Positions 53,645 to 62,057 of a stretch of DNA of 64,000 nt are shown here, one piece after another. A program made the translations under genes and the position numbers. Origin of the DNA: Oscillospiraceae bacterium (GTDB lineage Bacteria; Bacillota; Clostridia; Oscillospirales; Oscillospiraceae); assembly GCA_910575695.1 (NCBI GenBank), contig CAJTGJ010000001.1, positions 186,001 through 250,000 on the forward strand, written 5' to 3'. Below the pieces are notes generated by a model. That model saw only the letters and a program-made list of their open reading frames with translations, had not been told where the DNA came from and did no database searches. Every line of letters begins with the position of its first letter. Positions within the stretch are counted from its first letter, which is position 1.

Positions 53645-54499
53645 ATGCAGAAAACGCTGGCCGTGGCGCGGGAGTACCTCCTGCTCACCCTGGGCACCTT
53701 CCTGGTGGCCGCGGGCGTCTACTTCTTCAAGTTCCCCAACAGCTTCAATACCGGCGGCGTCACCGGTCTGGCTGTCATCCTCAACGCGGTGTTCCCGGCG
53801 GTGAGCTCGTCCATGTTCGCGTCCACCATCAACATCGCCTTTCTGGTTCTGGGCTTTATGGTCCTGGACAGGAGCTTCGGCGTACGCACCGTGTACTGCT
53901 CCGTCCTGTTTTCCGCCATGCTGTCCGGCATGGAGTGTCTGTGGCCGCTGGCGGGGCCGCTCACCGACGAAAAAATGCTGGAGCTGTTTTTCGCGGTGAT
54001 CTTCCCCTCCCTGGGCTCCGCGATTTTGTTCAATATGCAGAGCTCCACCGGCGGCACCGACATCCTGGCCATGCTGCTCAAACGGTTCAGCAATATGGAT
54101 ATCGGGCGGGCCCTGCTGTATGTGGACGTGCTCATCGCCGCGTCCACCCTGTACTTTGTCAACATCGAGGCGGGGCTGTACTCGGTGCTGGGTCTGGTGC
54201 TGAAGTCGGTGGTGGTGGATTCGGTGATTGAATCCCTGAACCGGCGCAAGAGCTTCATCGCCGTCACCTCCCGCCCGGAGGAGGTCTGTGACTTTATCAC
54301 CCACACCCTGAACCGCTCCGCCACCTACTGGGAGGGGTCGGGGGCTTACTCCCACGAGACAAAATGGGTGGTGCTCACCGCGCTGTCCCGGGGGCAGGCG
54401 GTGGCCCTGCGGGTCTATCTGAAATCCGCCGATCCCCACGCCTTTATCCTGGTGACCAACTCCAGCGAGATTTTCGGGAAGGGCTTTATGCGGGCCTGA
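53645..54499 (+). CDS. YitT-family membrane protein with DUF2179
   Basis: 284 residues. About five spans form the YitT/DUF161 core, with FPNSFNTGGVTGLAVILNAV and ILFNMQSSTGGTDILAML. The soluble C-terminal DUF2179 domain has KSFIAVTSRPEEVCDFI and DPHAFILVTNSSEIFGKGF. The function is unknown; transport of a small solute is often suggested. A GAAAGAGGG-type site precedes the ATG. A strong own promoter exists. Confidence 0.9.
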   Translation: MQKTLAVAREYLLLTLGTFLVAAGVYFFKFPNSFNTGGVTGLAVILNAVFPAVSSSMFASTINIAFLVLGFMVLDRSFGVRTVYCSVLFSAMLSGMECLWPLAGPLTDEKMLELFFAVIFPSLGSAILFNMQSSTGGTDILAMLLKRFSNMDIGRALLYVDVLIAASTLYFVNIEAGLYSVLGLVLKSVVVDSVIESLNRRKSFIAVTSRPEEVCDFITHTLNRSATYWEGSGAYSHETKWVVLTALSRGQAVALRVYLKSADPHAFILVTNSSEIFGKGFMRA

Positions 54500-54600
54500 G
54501 AGGGACCATGCAAAGCTGTTTGGAGCTTGTCCCGCTTCGATGGATTTCGCCTCCCTGTTATGGTATGCTTGTCCATATCACAGCAGGGAGGCGCTTTTTT

Positions 54601-55392
54601 ATGGCTCTCTTTCAGAAAACGGCAAAGCGGCAGGTGCTGGAGCTGCCGGTGTCCGAAATACGCCCCAACCCCAACCAGCCCCGGCAGGAGTTCCAGCCGG
54701 AGGACCTGTCCGAGCTGTCCCTGTCCATTGCCCAGGTGGGGGTGCTCCAGCCCCTGTCCGTCCGCCGCACCCGGGAGGGCTGGGAGCTCATCGCCGGGGA
54801 GCGCCGCCTCCGGGCGGCAAAGCAGGCGGGGCTGTCCACGGTGCCCTGCCTTCCGGTGGAGGCTGACGGGGAGACCTCAGCCTTGCTGGCCCTGGTGGAA
54901 AACGTTCAGCGGAAGGATCTGGACGTGTGGGAGGAAGCCGCCGCCCTGCGCCAGCTCATGGAGCGGGGGAGGCTCACCCAGGAGGAGACCGCCCGCCGGG
55001 TGGGGAAGAGCCAGTCGGCGGTGGCAAACAAGCTGCGTCTGCTGAAGCTGCCGGAGGACGTGATCGACACACTCCGGGCCCATCACCTCACCGAGCGCCA
55101 CGCCCGGGCGCTGCTGCGGCTGGAAAGCCCGGACCGCCAGCGGCTGGCGGTGGAGTACATCCTGAAGCACCAGCTCAACGTGGCGAAAACGGAGGAATAC
55201 ATCGACCGCCTGTGCGGCGGACGGAAGCTGCCGAAGAAGGCCACGCCGGTGTATAAGATCCGGGACGTGCGGCTGTTCCTGAACACGGTGAACCGGGGGC
55301 TGGCGGTGATGAAATCCGCCGGGGTCAACGCCCAGTGCGGCCGGGAGGAGACGGACAGCGAGATTACCTTGACCATACATATCCCCAAATAA
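54601..55392 (+). CDS. noc: nucleoid occlusion protein Noc (ParB paralogue)
   Basis: 263 residues. It shares AGERRLRAAKQAG and LVENVQRKDLDVWEEAAAL with ParB. QSAVANKLRLLKLPEDVI, LTERHARALLRLESPDRQ and HQLNVAKTEEYIDRL match Noc more than ParB. The short amphipathic start MALFQKTAKRQV could be the membrane-binding helix. Noc binds its own sites and blocks division over the nucleoid. GGGAGGCG precedes the ATG. It is about 4 kb from parB on the other strand, not adjacent as in Bacillus. Confidence 0.87.
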   Translation: MALFQKTAKRQVLELPVSEIRPNPNQPRQEFQPEDLSELSLSIAQVGVLQPLSVRRTREGWELIAGERRLRAAKQAGLSTVPCLPVEADGETSALLALVENVQRKDLDVWEEAAALRQLMERGRLTQEETARRVGKSQSAVANKLRLLKLPEDVIDTLRAHHLTERHARALLRLESPDRQRLAVEYILKHQLNVAKTEEYIDRLCGGRKLPKKATPVYKIRDVRLFLNTVNRGLAVMKSAGVNAQCGREETDSEITLTIHIPK

Positions 55393-55435
55393 GCAGAGGC
55401 ATCCCCCGCCTTTCGGCGGGGGATGCTTGCTCTGC
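55393..55435. terminator. nested palindrome after noc
   Basis: GCATCCCCCGCC / GGCGGGGGATGC with an outer GCAGAG / CTCTGC. No T-run follows. It probably terminates both converging genes. Confidence 0.65.
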
Positions 55436-55990
55436 CTATTTATTGAAGATCGTGCTGGAATCCTTCGGGTAAGTATACAAGGCTTCTACAGGAAATCCGA
55501 TGCAGTCAAATAAACCTTGAAAAAACGCCTCCCGCTTGTTTCGGGCTTCATCAGAATCGGTGTAAATGATCTTGCCGTTTTCCTCATAATACCAGTAATA
55601 TTTAACCAGAATGAAGTAGTAGGGGATATCCTTTCGTTCGGGAAATTCATAAACCTCTTCCGCCGTGTCACCCTCCAAATGATAATGCCGGTTTGGCATT
55701 AACTCAAAATACCACAGCCGTCCCTGCTCATTACTTAATCGTCCCTCTTTTGAGCAGGAAAGACCCATACTCCATTCATACCAGTTTTCATCGTTGCGCT
55801 GGAGGAGATGGCTGCGCCCAATATATTTTGCCAGGCCCGCTCCGCGCACCTTTGTCTTTTTGATATATTTGTCCAAACGTTCCGCAATTCCCTGTAAGTC
55901 CTGTGCCTTGCAGATGATCCCGTATTCGTCAGCCTCGGCGTATACCTTTCTTTCATCCTCTCCGGCGCGTATCCGTAAGTTCCAAAACAT
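55436..55990 (-). CDS. hypothetical soluble protein
   Basis: 184 residues, starting MFWNLRIRAGEDERKVYAEA. It is rich in aromatic and charged residues (YYFILVKYYWYYEENG), and no signal peptide or span is seen. No family is recognised. GGAGGTATC precedes the ATG at 55990. Codon use is AT-richer than the neighbouring noc and ctfB genes, which suggests a separate history. Confidence 0.65.
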   Translation of the reverse strand: MFWNLRIRAGEDERKVYAEADEYGIICKAQDLQGIAERLDKYIKKTKVRGAGLAKYIGRSHLLQRNDENWYEWSMGLSCSKEGRLSNEQGRLWYFELMPNRHYHLEGDTAEEVYEFPERKDIPYYFILVKYYWYYEENGKIIYTDSDEARNKREAFFQGLFDCIGFPVEALYTYPKDSSTIFNK

Positions 55991-56020
55991 GATGATACCT
56001 CCACATGGAATCAAAAGCAA

Positions 56021-56052
56021 AAAGCAGGGCCGAAATCCATCGGCCCTGCTTT
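56021..56052. terminator. terminator between ctfB and the hypothetical gene
   Basis: AAAGCAGGGCCGA / TCGGCCCTGCTTT around six bases. It ends the thlA-ctfAB operon. Confidence 0.8.
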
Positions 56053-56071
56053 GATGTTTTTTATGAGCCGT

Positions 56072-56728
56072 TTACACCATGCTCTTGAGCTCGGGGGAGA
56101 TGATGAGGGTGGCCTCGGTAGCCGCCTGGATCTGCTCCACGGTGAACTCGGGATTGTACTCGGTGAGCACCAGCCCCTCGGGGGTGACCTCCATGACGCC
56201 CATCTCGGTGATGATCTTGGTGATGCACTTCACGGCGGTGTAGGGCAGCTTGCACTTCTTCAGAATTTTGGGGTTGCCCTTGGCGGTGTGCTCCATGGCC
56301 ACGATGACGTTCTTCGCGCCCACCAGCAGATCCATGGCACCGCCCATACCGGGCATCTTCTTGCCGGGGATGATCCAGTTGGACAGGGAGCCCTCCTCGT
56401 CCACCTCCAGGCCGCCCAGGATGGTGGCGTCCACATGGCCGCCCCGGATCAGGCCGAAGGAGACAGTGGAATCAATGAAGCAGCCGCCCTCGGCCACGCC
56501 GGAGGGGGAGCCGCCCGCGTCCACGTCGTGGATGGGGTCGGGGTTTTCCTTGCTGGCGGCGGCGGAGCCGATGGTGCCGTTCTCCGCCTGAAGGGTCACA
56601 TGGATGCCCTCGGGCAGATAGTTGGGCACCAGGGTGGGCAGGCCGATGCCCAGATTGACCACGTCGCCGTCCTTCAGTTCCTTGGCGACACGCTTGGCGA
56701 TAAAGCCTTTGATCTCAGATTTTTCCAT
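56072..56728 (-). CDS. ctfB: CoA transferase subunit B (acetoacetate/butyrate type)
   Basis: 218 residues. The catalytic glutamate lies in the QAENGTIG segment after VNLGIGLPTLVPNYLPEG. GMGGAMDLLVGAKNVIVAMEH and the end LTEYNPEF are typical of the 3-oxoacid CoA-transferase beta subunit. The start overlaps the ctfA stop in TAATG. With subunit A it moves CoA between acetoacetate or butyrate and acetate. Confidence 0.92.
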   Translation of the reverse strand: MEKSEIKGFIAKRVAKELKDGDVVNLGIGLPTLVPNYLPEGIHVTLQAENGTIGSAAASKENPDPIHDVDAGGSPSGVAEGGCFIDSTVSFGLIRGGHVDATILGGLEVDEEGSLSNWIIPGKKMPGMGGAMDLLVGAKNVIVAMEHTAKGNPKILKKCKLPYTAVKCITKIITEMGVMEVTPEGLVLTEYNPEFTVEQIQAATEATLIISPELKSMV

Positions 56729-57417
56729 TAGTAGAGCCCTCCCTCGACAACATAATCCACAAACACGCCGGACGTGCGCACATCCTCGGGGGCAATCTCG
56801 CCGCACTCAACCACCTGCTCGGCCTCGGCGATGACGATGTCAGCGGCGGTGGCCATGACGATGTTGAAGTTGCTGGTGGTGCCCTTGTACCAGACGTTGC
56901 CCGCCTTGTCGATCTTGTAGCCGCCGATGACGGCGAAGTCGGCATGGATGGGGGCCATGAGAAGGTAATCCCGGCCGTTGATGGTCTGCTTGCCCATGCA
57001 GTAGGGGTTTTCCTCCACAATGGTGCCCGCGCCGGTGGGGGTGAGCACGCCGCCCAGGCCCGCGCCGTCGGCCCGGATCATCTCCGCCAGGGAGCCCTGG
57101 GGCACCAGGACGACCTCCAGGGTCTTGTCCTGCATATTCTGCTGGGCGACCTCGGGGTTCAGGCCCACGTGGGTGGCCACCAGCTTCTTGACCTGCTTGT
57201 TATGGATCAGCTTGGCCACGGCGTAGTAATCCTCGCCCATGGGGCCGCCGGGCATGGAGCCGTCGTTGCAGATGACGGTGAGATCCTTCACGCCGCTCTT
57301 GGACAGGGCGTCAATGAACTTATGGGCGCTGCCGCAGCCCATGAAGCCGCCGAACATGACGGTGGCGCCGTCGGGGATCAGCTTTACCGCTTCCTCGATG
57401 GATACGAATTTAGGCAT
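56728..57417 (-). CDS. ctfA: CoA transferase subunit A
   Basis: 229 residues. The CoA-binding motif is visible as VMFGGFMGCGSAHKFIDAL, and HVGLNPEVAQQ, GGVLTPTGAGTIVEE and TTSNFNIVMATAADIVI-like segments follow. It forms the heteromeric enzyme with CtfB. The ATG at 57417 follows GGGAGGTC. It sits downstream of thlA and a 47-residue gene. Confidence 0.93.
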   Translation of the reverse strand: MPKFVSIEEAVKLIPDGATVMFGGFMGCGSAHKFIDALSKSGVKDLTVICNDGSMPGGPMGEDYYAVAKLIHNKQVKKLVATHVGLNPEVAQQNMQDKTLEVVLVPQGSLAEMIRADGAGLGGVLTPTGAGTIVEENPYCMGKQTINGRDYLLMAPIHADFAVIGGYKIDKAGNVWYKGTTSNFNIVMATAADIVIAEAEQVVECGEIAPEDVRTSGVFVDYVVEGGLY

Positions 57418-57483
57418 TTTAATATGACCTCCCAATGTTTATTTGCAGCCTGGGCGGACGGACGCCCGCCCAGGCAGAGGGAA

Positions 57484-57627
57484 CTATTTTTTCACGATAG
57501 CGATCTGGTCCAGAAGCTGCAAAAGCTCCTCCTTGGTGTAGTCCGTCTTGTCACTCTCAGAGATGGTCAGACGAAGCTCGTACAGCGTGGCAAGTTCAAT
57601 TTTCCTCATTTCGTTCTCAGATGGCAT
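57484..57627 (-). CDS. 47-residue protein between thlA and ctfA
   Basis: It starts at ATG 57627 behind AAAGGAGATT and ends at TAG 57484-57486. The sequence begins MPSENEMRKIELATLYELRL and includes DYTKEELLQLLDQIAIVKK near the end. It is predicted as two helices, acidic with a basic end. No membrane span or known motif was seen. It is located inside the thiolase-CoA transferase operon, about 40 bases after thlA and 70 before ctfA. It could stabilise or regulate either enzyme. Confidence 0.72.
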   Translation of the reverse strand: MPSENEMRKIELATLYELRLTISESDKTDYTKEELLQLLDQIAIVKK

Positions 57628-57668
57628 TTTGCAATCTCCTTTCTATCGTGAAGTGATTGGATGGGGGA

Positions 57669-58928
57669 TTAGACCTTCTCAAAAATAGTGGCAACGCCCA
57701 TGCCGCCGCCGATGCACAGGGTGGCCAGGCCGCGCTTGGCGTCGGGCCGCTTCTGCATCTCGTGGAGCAGGGTGACGATGATCCGCGCGCCGGACGCGCC
57801 CACGGGATGGCCGATGGAAATCGCGCCGCCGTTGACGTTGACCTTGCTCATGTCGAAGTTCAGCTCGCGGGCCACGGCGATGGACTGGGCGGCAAAGGCC
57901 TCGTTGGCCTCCACCAGGTCGATGTCGTTGATGGTCACGCCGGCCTTCTCCATGGCCTGACGGGAGGCGGGCACCGGGCCCACGCCCATGATCTTCGGGT
58001 CCACGCCGCCCTGGCCCCAGCTCACCAGCTTGGCCATGGGCTTCAGGCCGTACTTCTCCACCGCCTCGCCGGAGCAGAGGATGATGGCGGCGGCGCCGTC
58101 GTTGATGCCGGAGGCGTTGGCGGCGGTGACGCGCTGGACGTGCTTCCTGGCGTCGGCCTCATGGACGCCGGTGACGTCAAAGGTGTGGACGACCTCGTCC
58201 TCCACGCCCTCGGGGCCCACGGGGAACGCGCCGCGCAGCTTGGACACGGACTCCTTGGTGACGCCCGCCTTGGGGTACTCGTCCACCTTGAACTCCACCA
58301 TTTCCTTCTTCTTCTTCACCATCACGGGGACGATCTCGTCCACGAACTTACCGGCGGCCTGGGCGGCCTCGGTCTTCTGCTGGGAGCTGGCGGCGAACTC
58401 GTCCAGCTCCTCCCGGGTGATGCCCCAGATGTCGCAGATGTTCTCGGCGGTGGTGCCCATATGGTAGTTGTTGTAAGCGTCCCACAGGCCGTCGTTCACC
58501 ATGGTGTCCACCATCTTGGTGTTGCCCATACGGGCGCCCATGCGGGCGGAGGGGACGGCGTAGGGAGCCATGGTCATGTTCTCAGTGCCGCCGCAAACCA
58601 CCACGTCAGCGTCGCCGGCCAGGATGGCCCGGGCGCCCTCGATGACGGACTTCATGCCGGAGCCGCATACCATGCCCACGGTGTAGGCGGGGACGGAGTA
58701 GGGCAGGCCGGCCTTGATGCCCACCTGGCGGGCGGGGTTCTGGCCCTGGGCGGCGGTGAGGATGCAGCCGAACATCAGCTCGTCCACCTGCTCGGGCTTC
58801 AGGCCCGCGCGGTTCAGGGCTTCCTTCACCACAACAGCGCCCAGGTCGGAAGCGGGGGTATTGGCCAGGGAGCCCTGGAAAGCGCCCACCGCAGTACGGC
58901 AGCAGCTGACAACGTATAGATCTTTCAT
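57669..58928 (-). CDS. thlA: acetyl-CoA acetyltransferase (thiolase)
   Basis: 419 residues. Active-site Cys88 is in MVCGSGMKSV, HPVGASGARI carries the catalytic histidine, and CIGGGMG the second cysteine. It condenses two acetyl-CoA to acetoacetyl-CoA. It is about 25 residues longer than typical enzymes, because of an insertion at about 237-266 (GPEGVEDEVVHTFDVTGVHE) before the NASGINDG motif. GGAGG precedes the ATG, and the promoter is at 58990-59018. It heads the thlA-(47 aa)-ctfA-ctfB operon. Confidence 0.95.
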   Translation of the reverse strand: MKDLYVVSCCRTAVGAFQGSLANTPASDLGAVVVKEALNRAGLKPEQVDELMFGCILTAAQGQNPARQVGIKAGLPYSVPAYTVGMVCGSGMKSVIEGARAILAGDADVVVCGGTENMTMAPYAVPSARMGARMGNTKMVDTMVNDGLWDAYNNYHMGTTAENICDIWGITREELDEFAASSQQKTEAAQAAGKFVDEIVPVMVKKKKEMVEFKVDEYPKAGVTKESVSKLRGAFPVGPEGVEDEVVHTFDVTGVHEADARKHVQRVTAANASGINDGAAAIILCSGEAVEKYGLKPMAKLVSWGQGGVDPKIMGVGPVPASRQAMEKAGVTINDIDLVEANEAFAAQSIAVARELNFDMSKVNVNGGAISIGHPVGASGARIIVTLLHEMQKRPDAKRGLATLCIGGGMGVATIFEKV

Positions 58929-58989
58929 GATAAACGACCTCCAAAAAACTAAAATGTGGATTTGCGGTGCTGGGATTTTTACCATGAAA

Positions 58990-59018
58990 ATTATATACTT
59001 TATCACCTAAAAAATCAA
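58990..59018 (-). promoter_or_regulatory. thlA promoter
   Basis: On the minus strand TTGATT (59013-59018), 17-base spacer, TATAAT (58990-58995). Confidence 0.7.
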
Positions 59019-59071
59019 CAGGGAATCGGGAGTTTTTCGAGAGAGTGGACAAGTAAATCAAATAGGTACAG

Positions 59072-59102
59072 AAAAAAGCCCCCTGCCGGGCGGGCAGGGG
59101 GC
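59072..59102 (-). terminator. terminator after P-type ATPase gene
   Basis: GCCCCCTGCC / GGCAGGGGGC (59078-59087 with 59093-59102), followed on the minus strand by six T residues. Confidence 0.85.
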
Positions 59103-59134
59103 ATAAGAGGGGGGGAGAGAAGGGGGATGCGCGT

Positions 59135-61750
59135 TCAGCGCCCGCCCCGCCGGACGGCCTTTTCCAGCTCGCAGATGACCAGCGGGGTCAGGGACAGCCC
59201 CAGCACGCACAGCCATTCCACGAGGTTGAGGGAGCACACCTGGAACACGGCCTGAAGCGGGGGGACGAGCAGCACCGCCAGCTGGAGGGCCATCCCCGCC
59301 AGAAACGCCTTGTTCATGGCGGGGTTGGACAGCAGGCCGATGCGGAACATGGACTGGGTCTCGCTGCGCACGTCAAAGGCGTGGAACAGCTGGCAGAAGG
59401 TGAGGGTGGCAAAGGCCATGGTGTTGGCGGTGGCGTCCGCCAGGGCGGGGTCGCTGAGCACATATTCCCCCAGCCAGTAGGCGGCTAAGGTGAGCAGGCC
59501 CACCATAAGGCCCTGCCACGCCAGACGGAGGGAGAATGCCTTGTCAAACAGGGGCTGGGAGGCGGGGCGGGGCTTTTCCTCCATGACAGCGGGCTCCACC
59601 GGCTCCATGCCCAGGGCCAGGGCGGGGAGGGAGTCGGTGACCAGGTTCAGCCACAGGAGCTGTACCGCCACCAGGGGCTGCTGATGGAAGTTGAAAAGGG
59701 TGGCCAGAAACAGGGTGACGATCTCCCCGATGTTGCAGGACAGCAGGTAATGGATGGCTTTCTTGATGTTGGAGTAGATGCCCCGGCCCTGCTCCACGGC
59801 CTTCACGATGGTGGCGAAGTTGTCATCGGTGAGGATCATATCCGCCGCGCCTTTTGCCACGTCGGTGCCGGTGATGCCCATGGCGCAGCCGATGTCCGCC
59901 GTTTTCAGGGCGGGGGCGTCGTTCACCCCGTCCCCGGTCATGGCGACCACCATGCCCTTTTTCTGCCACGCCTTTACGATGCGCATTTTGTGTTCCGGGG
60001 ACACCCGGGCGTAGACGGAGAACTTTTCCACATCCTGCTCCAGCAGCTCCTGGGGCATGAAGTCCAGGTCCTCCCCGGTGATGGCCAGATCCCCGCTCCG
60101 GCAGATGTCCAGCTCCCGGGCGATGGCCATGGCGGTGAGCTTGTGGTCGCCGGTGATCATCACCGGGCGGATGCCCGCGGCGTAGCACTGGGCCACCGCG
60201 TCCTTAACCTCCATCCGGGGCGGGTCGATCATGCCCACCAGGCCCACAAAGGTGAGGCCGGTTTCCAGCTTATCCGAGGTCAGATCTCCGGCGGGCAGCG
60301 CGTCCATGTCTTTGTAGGCGCAGCCCAGCACCCGCAGGGCGCGGTCCGCCATGCCGGCGTTGGCGGCCTCCACGTCCCGGGCCAGGGCGGCGGTGATGGG
60401 GACGGCCTGCCCGGCCAGGATGCGGGTGCACCGGGACAGCAGGACGTCCGGCGCGCCCTTCACCATCACCCGGAATTTCCCGCCGATGGGGTGGACGGTG
60501 CTCATCAGCTTCCGGTCGGAGTCGAAGGGGAGCTCGGCCACCCGGGGAAGCTCCCGCTCCAGAATGTTTTTGTCCAGCCCGTCCGCCAGGGCGGCGTCCA
60601 CAAAGGCGGTTTCGGTAGGGTCGCCGGTGGTTTTCCCGTCCGGGGAGAGCACCGTGTCGTTGCACAGCGCCCCCACGGTCAGCGCCTCCCGGCGGTGCTT
60701 ATCCCCGGCGGTCCACACCTGCTGGACGGTCATGCGGTTCTGGGTGAGGGTGCCCGTCTTGTCCGAGCAGATCACCCCGGCACAGCCCAAGGTCTCCACG
60801 GCGGGCAGTTTTTTCACAATGGCGTTATGCTTCACCATCCGCTGCACCCCCAGGGCCAGCACAATGGTGACGATGGCGGGCAGGCCCTCCGGGATGGCGG
60901 CCACCGCCAGGGACACCGCCGCCATGAGCATCTCCAGCAGCCCCCGATGGTAGAGCATGCCCACTCCGAACATCACCGCGCACACCGCCAGGCACACGAA
61001 GGACAGGGTTTTGGAGATCTCCGCCATCTTCCACTGGAGGGGGGTGGAGGTATCGTCCTGGCCCATCAGCATCCCGGCGATGCGGCCCACCTCGGTGTCC
61101 ATGCCGGTGGCGGTGACCACGCATACCGCCCGCCCGTTGGTGATGACGGTGGAGGAGATCACCATGTTGTGCCGGTCGCCCAGCACCGTCTCCTCCGGCA
61201 GGGAATCCAGCGCCTGCTTGGCGACGGGGACGGACTCCCCGGTCATGGCGGATTCGTCCGCCTTCAGATTGGCGCACTCCAGAATCCGGGCGTCGGCGGG
61301 CACCAGATCCCCCGCCTCCAGCACGATAATGTCGCCGGGGACCAGGGCGTCGGTTTCCAGCCGGAGCTGCTTTCCATCCCGGATCACCTTGGCCAGTGGG
61401 GCGGACATTTTCTGAAGGGCCTCCAGCGCCTTTTCCGCGTTGTTCTCCTGGGAGATGGAGATGCAGGCGTTGACCACCACAATCACCAGGATAATCAGCG
61501 CCTCGATCCAGTCCTCCCCGCCGGAGGAGGCCAGCGACAGCACCGCCGCGATGAGCAGGACGATGATCATGGGGTCCTTCATCTGGTTGAGGAACCGGAC
61601 CAGCAGCGGCTCCTTTTTTGCCCCGGCCAGCTTGTTGGGTCCGTATTTCTCCAGCCGCTGCTCCGCCTGCCGGGGGGAGAGGCCGGAGCTTTGGCGCACG
61701 TCCAGCTCGGACAGCACCTGCCCGGGGGTCTTGGCATACCATTGGCTCAT
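59135..61750 (-). CDS. P-type cation ATPase (Ca2+/Mn2+ type, P2)
   Basis: 871 residues with about ten spans. The TM4 ion-binding motif is AAIPEGLPAIV, the phosphorylation motif SDKTGTLTQNRMT, and the hinge TGDGVNDAPALK. It belongs to the PMCA/SERCA-like group, which in Firmicutes exports calcium or manganese. A leader resembling a manganese riboswitch precedes the gene, which favours Mn2+ export. AAGGAGTG precedes the ATG at 61750. Ion choice is inferred from the leader. Confidence 0.93.
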   Translation of the reverse strand: MSQWYAKTPGQVLSELDVRQSSGLSPRQAEQRLEKYGPNKLAGAKKEPLLVRFLNQMKDPMIIVLLIAAVLSLASSGGEDWIEALIILVIVVVNACISISQENNAEKALEALQKMSAPLAKVIRDGKQLRLETDALVPGDIIVLEAGDLVPADARILECANLKADESAMTGESVPVAKQALDSLPEETVLGDRHNMVISSTVITNGRAVCVVTATGMDTEVGRIAGMLMGQDDTSTPLQWKMAEISKTLSFVCLAVCAVMFGVGMLYHRGLLEMLMAAVSLAVAAIPEGLPAIVTIVLALGVQRMVKHNAIVKKLPAVETLGCAGVICSDKTGTLTQNRMTVQQVWTAGDKHRREALTVGALCNDTVLSPDGKTTGDPTETAFVDAALADGLDKNILERELPRVAELPFDSDRKLMSTVHPIGGKFRVMVKGAPDVLLSRCTRILAGQAVPITAALARDVEAANAGMADRALRVLGCAYKDMDALPAGDLTSDKLETGLTFVGLVGMIDPPRMEVKDAVAQCYAAGIRPVMITGDHKLTAMAIARELDICRSGDLAITGEDLDFMPQELLEQDVEKFSVYARVSPEHKMRIVKAWQKKGMVVAMTGDGVNDAPALKTADIGCAMGITGTDVAKGAADMILTDDNFATIVKAVEQGRGIYSNIKKAIHYLLSCNIGEIVTLFLATLFNFHQQPLVAVQLLWLNLVTDSLPALALGMEPVEPAVMEEKPRPASQPLFDKAFSLRLAWQGLMVGLLTLAAYWLGEYVLSDPALADATANTMAFATLTFCQLFHAFDVRSETQSMFRIGLLSNPAMNKAFLAGMALQLAVLLVPPLQAVFQVCSLNLVEWLCVLGLSLTPLVICELEKAVRRGGR

Positions 61751-61835
61751 GTACGCAACACTCCTTTTCCATTTACTATAAACAAAGAGCGGGGTCGAAT
61801 GATAGGGAAGGGTGGACAAGCGGTGCAAAAAGAAA

Positions 61836-61872
61836 AAGACTTATCCGCAGTCCACAACTGCGGATAAGTCTT
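61836..61872 (-). terminator. hairpin with T-run in the leader of the P-type ATPase
   Basis: AAGACTTATCCGCAG / CTGCGGATAAGTCTT around seven bases, followed on the minus strand by TTTTTCTTTTT. It lies between promoter and start codon, so it is the probable expression platform of the riboswitch. Confidence 0.8.
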
Positions 61873-61953
61873 ATCGTTTCATACGGGGCCAGGCATCTCT
61901 GCCTTGCTGTTGGCCGGCGTCACAGGAAAATCCCTGCCGATTACTCCCTTATC
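61873..61953 (-). ncRNA. candidate yybP-ykoY manganese riboswitch
   Basis: The minus-strand leader reads AAGGGAGTAATCGGCAGG, then CCTGTGACGCCGGCC, then GCAAGGCAGAGATGCCTGG. The order GGGAGTA, stem with GTGACGCCGG, GCAAGGCAGAGA resembles the yybP-ykoY aptamer, a Mn2+ sensor often found before P-type ATPases. GATAAG at its 5' end could pair with CTTATC of the terminator, giving an alternative fold. The family call is from memory. Confidence 0.55.
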
Positions 61954-61959
61954 ATCCTC

Positions 61960-61988
61960 ATTATACTATGGCAGGCTCCATTTGTCAA
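61960..61988 (-). promoter_or_regulatory. promoter of P-type ATPase leader
   Basis: On the minus strand a perfect TTGACA (61983-61988), 17-base spacer, TATAAT (61960-61965). The untranslated leader is about 200 bases long. Confidence 0.85.
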
Positions 61989-62057
61989 CAAGGGGAGAGG
62001 CCAATTTCCACTGCCTCAAACCTGCGGGCCGCCAGACATGGCGCGGGGCTGCGAGGC

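Noticed and set aside
59684-61867. 727-codon open frame on the plus strand antisense to the P-type ATPase
   Set aside because: Shadow of the ATPase gene: no start signal, low-complexity composition, and the opposite strand carries all ATPase motifs.
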